From Micromonospora sp. NBC_01813 (GTDB lineage: Bacteria; Actinomycetota; Actinomycetes; Mycobacteriales; Micromonosporaceae): a stretch of DNA of 64,000 nucleotides. The translations under genes were made by a program, and so were the position numbers. A model generated the notes under the pieces. That model worked only from the letters and a program-made list of their open reading frames with translations. It searched no databases and was not told the DNA's origin. Below are positions 60,099-64,000 of this stretch, in pieces (the first letter of the stretch is position 1; every line of letters starts with the position of its first letter). The stretch lies in contig NZ_CP109067.1 of the NCBI RefSeq assembly GCF_035917335.1, positions 3,657,001 to 3,721,000 of the forward strand. The letters run 5' to 3'.

Positions 60099-63000
60099 TC
60101 ACGAATCCGGCGCTTCACCCAGCAACGGCAACTCACTGATCAAGGCGGCCAGCCCGGACCGGTCCAACAGATCGGCCGGGCGGACCGTCACCCCGTCCCG
60201 GACGTAGTGGAACGCCGCCCGTACCTGCTCCACCGGCACCCCGGCCAGATCTGCCCAGGCAAGCCGGTACGCGGCCAACTGCACCGTGGCCGCGGTCTCC
60301 GCCACCCCGGTCGGCTGCCGACCGGTCTTCCAGTCCACCACGTCGTAGCGGCCGGCCAGCCCGGCGAACACCGCGTCCATCCGGCCACGCACCACCACCC
60401 CGGCGATCACCGTAGCGAACGGCACCTCCACCTCGACCGGGGTCCGACCGGCCCACTCGCTGGCCAGGAACCGCTCCTGCAACTCCAGCAACGCCTCGTC
60501 CGGGGCGGCGTCGGCGTCCGCCGCACCCGGCAACTCGTCGACGTCCAACAGCCGGTCCACCCCGAACCGCTGCTCCAGCCAGGCGTGGAACGCGGTCCCC
60601 CGGCGGGCGTACGGATCCGGCCGGTTCGGCAACGGCCGGCGCAGCGTACGGGCCAGCGCGAACCGGTCCCGGCGCAACGCGACCAGCTGCGACACCGACA
60701 ACTGCTCGGGCAGCGGTACGTCCACCGGCCCGACCCCCTGCGCCAGTTGTTCCCGCTCGGCCAGCAGGATCCGCGCCTCCCGCCACCAGGACTGCCCCTG
60801 CGGATCCGGCTCGTCGCCCGACGGCCCGCCGTCGGCCAGCAACTCGGCGGCGGCGGCCGGTCGGTCGCCGACCCGGTCCATCGCCTGGCGGACCAGCCCG
60901 GCCGCCTCCGCGACCCGGGGCCGCAGCGACCCCAGCGGATCCGCCGGCCACTCGGCCCGCACCGTCACCTCGTCGATCGGGTTCGACGCCCCCGGCAACG
61001 GCTCCGGCGCCCAGCGGTCCACCACCCCGGCACCGGCCAGGCAGTCGTCGTGGACCTCCTGCAGGAAGACCGATGGCCCACGGTGACGTTTGACCCCCGC
61101 CCCCCACCAGTAACCCGAGCAGAGCAGCAGCCGACGCGGCCGGGTGATCGCCACGTACGCCAGCCGCCGCTCCTCCCGCTCGTCGTGCTCGCGCCACCGC
61201 TTGCCGAACCCGGCCAGTTCCCGCTCTACCGCCTTCTGGTCCTCGGCCTCCTCAAGGTCCAGCACCGGCAGCCCGTCGGCGTCGCCACGCAGCGGGAACG
61301 GCAGCACCCCCAGCCCGTACAGGTAGTGGTCGGAGCCGCGCACCGAGCCCGGCCACACGTCGCGGGTCAGTCCGGCGACCGACACCACGTCCCATTCGAG
61401 ACCCTTCGCGGCATGCGCGGTGAGGATCTGCACCGCGCCGGAGACCACGTCGACCTCGCCCGGGCTGAGCCCGCGTTCCTCGTCCTCGGCGGCGGCCAGG
61501 AAGGCCAGGAACGACGACAGGGTCGCGCTGTCGGACTCGCCGGCGAACCGGGCGGCGACGTCGCCCAGCGCGTCCAGGTGTCCCCGGGCCAGCCCGGCGT
61601 CCCCGCCGCCGCCGGCGCCACCGGCGCGCACCGCCACCTCCACGTCCAACCCGACGGTCCGCTCGATGTCGGCGATCAGATCCGGCAGCGACTGGTCCAG
61701 CCGGTGGCGCAGCGACGCCAACTCCCGCCCGTACGCGCGCAGCCGGGCGAAGCCCTCGGCCGAGTAGAGCTGGGCCGGACCGGGATCGGCCAACGCCTCG
61801 ACCAGGCTCGCCTCGTCGAGGTTGTCGACCACGATCTCCGGCTCGGCGGCCTTGCCGGCGGCACCGGAGCGGGGCAGGTCCCGGCGGGTGTCGGCGATCG
61901 CCCGGGCCCGCCGGTGCAGCGCCACCAGGTCACGCGGCCCGATCCGCCACCGCGCCCCGGTCAGCAGCCGCAGCAGGGCGGCACCGTCGGTCGGATCGGC
62001 CAGTACCCGCAGCGTACAGACGACGTCGCGGACCTCCGGGGTGTCCAGCAGGCCGCCGAGACCGACCACCTCGACCGGTAGCCCGCGGGCCCGCAGCGCC
62101 GACTCGATCGCCGGGATCTGGCTCCGGACCCGGACCAGCACCGCGCTGGTCGGCCGGGCCTCGACCGGGATCTCGTCGCCCCGGCCGGGCTCCACTCCGG
62201 CGGCGCCGCGCCAGGCGGCCAGCATGCTGTCGGCGATCCACTCGGCCTCGTCCAGCACCGAGTCCAGCAGTGCGCAGTGCACGGTCGCGGCCGGCGCGCC
62301 GCCGGCCGTGCGACCAGGGATCGGCGGGGCCACCTTGGCGGCGGCGGCCAGCGCCGCGACCCGGGCCCCGGCCGAGCGCAGCGGTCCGGACACCTGGTTG
62401 GCGACGCTGAGGATCTCCGGCCGGTTGCGCCAACTGGTGGTCAGGGTGAGCGACGAGGCCGGGTTGCCGTCGGCGCGGGTGAACTCGGTCGGGAACCGGT
62501 CCAGGGTGCCGGCGCTCGCCCCCCGCCAGCCGTAGATCGACTGGCACGGGTCACCGACGGCGACCACCGGATGCCCGACGCCGAACAACGACCGCAACAT
62601 CACCACCTGGGCGTGGCTGGTGTCCTGGTACTCGTCGAGCAGCACCACCCGGTAACGGTCGCGCTCCGACTCCCCCACCGCCGGGTGGTCCCGGGTCACC
62701 TGTGCCGCCCGGGACATCTGGTCGGCGAAGTCCATCGCCTCGAAGTCGGCCTTGCGCTGCTGGTAGGCGCGGACCAACGGCAGCAGCCGCAGCCGGATCT
62801 GCTGGATCGCCAACGCCCGCTTGACGTCGGCGTACACCCGGCCGGGCCGCGACTGCACCTCGGCGAAGAACCGGCCGGTCCACCCCGCCAGCTGGTCCGG
62901 GGTGACCAGATGCTCGGCCAGCTCACCGGCGAGGGCCAACACCGCGTCGGTGACCGTGCCCGGCGCCCGATCCACCTCGGACATGTCGCCGTCGTAGTTG

Positions 63001-63512
63001 CGGACCAGGAAGTCGACGATCTGCCAGCGGGACGCCTCGGTGAGCAGCCGGGCGGACGGCTCGAACCCGGCGCGCAGCCCGTGCTCGGTGACCACCCGGG
63101 CGGCGTACGAGTGGTAGGTGGCGACCATCGGCTCGCCGGCGAGCGGATCCTCGTCGGCCCGGCGGCCCTCCCGGCCGACCTGGCGGACCAGCTGCCCGAG
63201 CCGGGTCCGGATCCGGTGCCCCAGCTCGCCGGCCGCCTTGCGGGTGAACGTCAGGCCGAGCACCTGCTCCGGGCGGACCTGGTCGTTGGCGACCAGCCAG
63301 ACCACCCGGGCGGCCATCGTCTCGGTCTTGCCGGAACCGGCGCCGGCGACCACCAGCAGCGGCTCCACCGGCGCGGCGATGATCGCCGCCTGCTCCGGCG
63401 TCGGCGGCGGCAGTTTCAGCAGCCGGGACAGCTCCTGCGGGGTGTAACGCGGGCCGGAGTCGGCGCGGCGACGCGGCGACGGCGTGGCAGCGAACAACGA
63501 CTGCTGGCTCAT
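60099..63512 (-). CDS. adnB: AdnB-like helicase-nuclease subunit
   Basis: 1,137 aa from the ATG at 63512 (MSQQSLFAATPSPRRRADSG). UvrD-type motor: Walker A AGAGSGKT (56-63), LLDEYQDTSHAQVV, GDPCQSIYGWRGAS, TAHAAKGLEWDVVSVAG and ITRPRRLLLCSGYWW. The C-terminal RecB-like nuclease (about 1000-1110) has FHAWLEQRFG, GRMDAVF and YDVVDWKTGRQP with an intact D/K centre. It matches actinobacterial AdnB (Rv3201c). With AdnA it forms the helicase-nuclease that resects double-strand breaks. Coupled to the upstream gene by a 4-base overlap. Confidence 0.93.
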   Translation of the reverse strand: MSQQSLFAATPSPRRRADSGPRYTPQELSRLLKLPPPTPEQAAIIAAPVEPLLVVAGAGSGKTETMAARVVWLVANDQVRPEQVLGLTFTRKAAGELGHRIRTRLGQLVRQVGREGRRADEDPLAGEPMVATYHSYAARVVTEHGLRAGFEPSARLLTEASRWQIVDFLVRNYDGDMSEVDRAPGTVTDAVLALAGELAEHLVTPDQLAGWTGRFFAEVQSRPGRVYADVKRALAIQQIRLRLLPLVRAYQQRKADFEAMDFADQMSRAAQVTRDHPAVGESERDRYRVVLLDEYQDTSHAQVVMLRSLFGVGHPVVAVGDPCQSIYGWRGASAGTLDRFPTEFTRADGNPASSLTLTTSWRNRPEILSVANQVSGPLRSAGARVAALAAAAKVAPPIPGRTAGGAPAATVHCALLDSVLDEAEWIADSMLAAWRGAAGVEPGRGDEIPVEARPTSAVLVRVRSQIPAIESALRARGLPVEVVGLGGLLDTPEVRDVVCTLRVLADPTDGAALLRLLTGARWRIGPRDLVALHRRARAIADTRRDLPRSGAAGKAAEPEIVVDNLDEASLVEALADPGPAQLYSAEGFARLRAYGRELASLRHRLDQSLPDLIADIERTVGLDVEVAVRAGGAGGGGDAGLARGHLDALGDVAARFAGESDSATLSSFLAFLAAAEDEERGLSPGEVDVVSGAVQILTAHAAKGLEWDVVSVAGLTRDVWPGSVRGSDHYLYGLGVLPFPLRGDADGLPVLDLEEAEDQKAVERELAGFGKRWREHDEREERRLAYVAITRPRRLLLCSGYWWGAGVKRHRGPSVFLQEVHDDCLAGAGVVDRWAPEPLPGASNPIDEVTVRAEWPADPLGSLRPRVAEAAGLVRQAMDRVGDRPAAAAELLADGGPSGDEPDPQGQSWWREARILLAEREQLAQGVGPVDVPLPEQLSVSQLVALRRDRFALARTLRRPLPNRPDPYARRGTAFHAWLEQRFGVDRLLDVDELPGAADADAAPDEALLELQERFLASEWAGRTPVEVEVPFATVIAGVVVRGRMDAVFAGLAGRYDVVDWKTGRQPTGVAETAATVQLAAYRLAWADLAGVPVEQVRAAFHYVRDGVTVRPADLLDRSGLAALISELPLLGEAPDS

Positions 63513-64000
63513 CCGCGCTCCGGGGGTGGCTCGACGGCTGGTGGTTCGACGACCTGGCGGCCCTTGCCGGACACCGGGCAACTGGTCTTCACCGGGCAGA
63601 CCCGGCAACTGGAGTTGGCCACCGCGGAGAAGGTCGACGCGGCCATCGTCTGCGCGGTCCGTCGGACCATCGCGGTCGCCCACCCGGCGTCGTCCGTGTC
63701 GGCCAGGGACGGCTGCTGCTGCTCCTTCGCCTCCTTGACCGGGGTGCCGAGCTGCACCAGCGACGCGCCGCCGGAGTCGTCGCCGTACTCGGCGAACGCC
63801 CCCGCCTCGACCGCCGCCTGGTAGGCACCCAGCTGCGGATGCTCGGCCAGCTCGGCGGCGGTCACCGAGGTCGACTTGCCGGTCTTGAGGTCGATCACCA
63901 CCAGCCGGCCGTCGGCGTCGATCTCCAACCGGTCCACCCGGCCGGTCAGCTCCACCGGCCGCTGCGGGTCGTCCAGCCGTACGGTGAACTCGTGCTCGAT
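63509..64000 (-). CDS. adnA: AdnA-like helicase-nuclease subunit, C-terminal part
   Basis: Only the last 163 codons are in the window; the 5' part lies beyond 64000. The RecB-type nuclease core is seen: LTGRVDRLEIDADGRLVVID followed by LKTGK (D...DxK), then HPQLGAYQAAVEAGAF. Cysteines near the end (SCRVCPVKTSCPV) with an upstream partner outside the window would hold an Fe-S cluster, as in AddB/AdnA nucleases. Overlaps adnB by 4 bases. The partner assignment comes from gene order (Rv3202c) and domain content. Confidence 0.88.
   Translation of the reverse strand: MEHEFTVRLDDPQRPVELTGRVDRLEIDADGRLVVIDLKTGKSTSVTAAELAEHPQLGAYQAAVEAGAFAEYGDDSGGASLVQLGTPVKEAKEQQQPSLADTDDAGWATAMVRRTAQTMAASTFSAVANSSCRVCPVKTSCPVSGKGRQVVEPPAVEPPPERG

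Noticed and set aside
1-64000. CRISPR array, prophage or integrative element
   Set aside because: No regularly spaced direct repeats, integrase, or phage structural genes seen; the tRNA 3' end is not duplicated nearby.

Overview
The window is very GC-rich and dense. Its gene content (WhiB7, mycoredoxin, UvrD2, AdnAB, XRE/DUF5753 plus DUF397 pairs, zinc-dependent DUF2342 protein, UPF0182 protein) points to an actinomycete, most likely of the Micromonosporaceae. I assign family level from gene content only; no database search was possible.

Layout. Positions 1-6.9 kb hold a TetR regulator, a small HTH protein flanked by two matching palindromes, an MFS exporter, a NarL-type two-component system with an unusual Cys-tailed neighbour, a secreted bulb-type lectin and a DHFR-like reductase. 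Positions 7.2-10.8 kb are a compact polyketide cluster: an RppA-type 1,3,6,8-tetrahydroxynaphthalene synthase, an aldo/keto reductase fused to an NTF2/SnoaL-like domain, and a cytochrome P450. Positions 10.9-17.9 kb are accessory: an asparaginase lacking its N-terminal nucleophile motif, a Phd/RelE toxin-antitoxin pair, a GNAT enzyme, a divergent cluster with an XRE/TPR regulator that is split in frame by a complete 1.53-kb IS4-family element, a SLOG-fold protein and an SDR remnant. Positions 17.9-26.5 kb form a leftward defence operon: hsdR, hsdS, hsdM and a DUF262-DUF1524 protein with a RAMA-like C-terminus. At 26.7-28.5 kb a membrane protein gene is split in frame by an IS630-family element inserted at CTAG.

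From 28.5 to 33.3 kb come a MocR-type regulator, a ricin-type lectin, a seven-repeat propeller lectin-like protein and an initiator tRNA. From 33.4 kb to the end the window follows a core block that I recognise from Mycobacterium tuberculosis Rv3193c-Rv3202c: UPF0182, the YlbL-like PDZ protease, the DUF2342 protein, the ThiF-like protein, the ABC1 kinase, whiB7, uvrD2, mycoredoxin, nudC and adnAB. Lineage-specific genes are inserted in it, including a GH15 glucosidase with zwf, an M16 peptidase pair, a DEAD-box helicase and a cold-shock protein.

Most notable are the AKR-NTF2 fusion beside a THN synthase, which could reproduce the reductase plus scytalone-dehydratase logic of fungal melanin synthesis; the whiB7 leader with an attenuator whose competing hairpin contains the stop codon of an upstream ORF; the RM operon with a type IV-like nuclease; two IS elements caught inside still-readable genes; and a helically phased group of three DnaA boxes.
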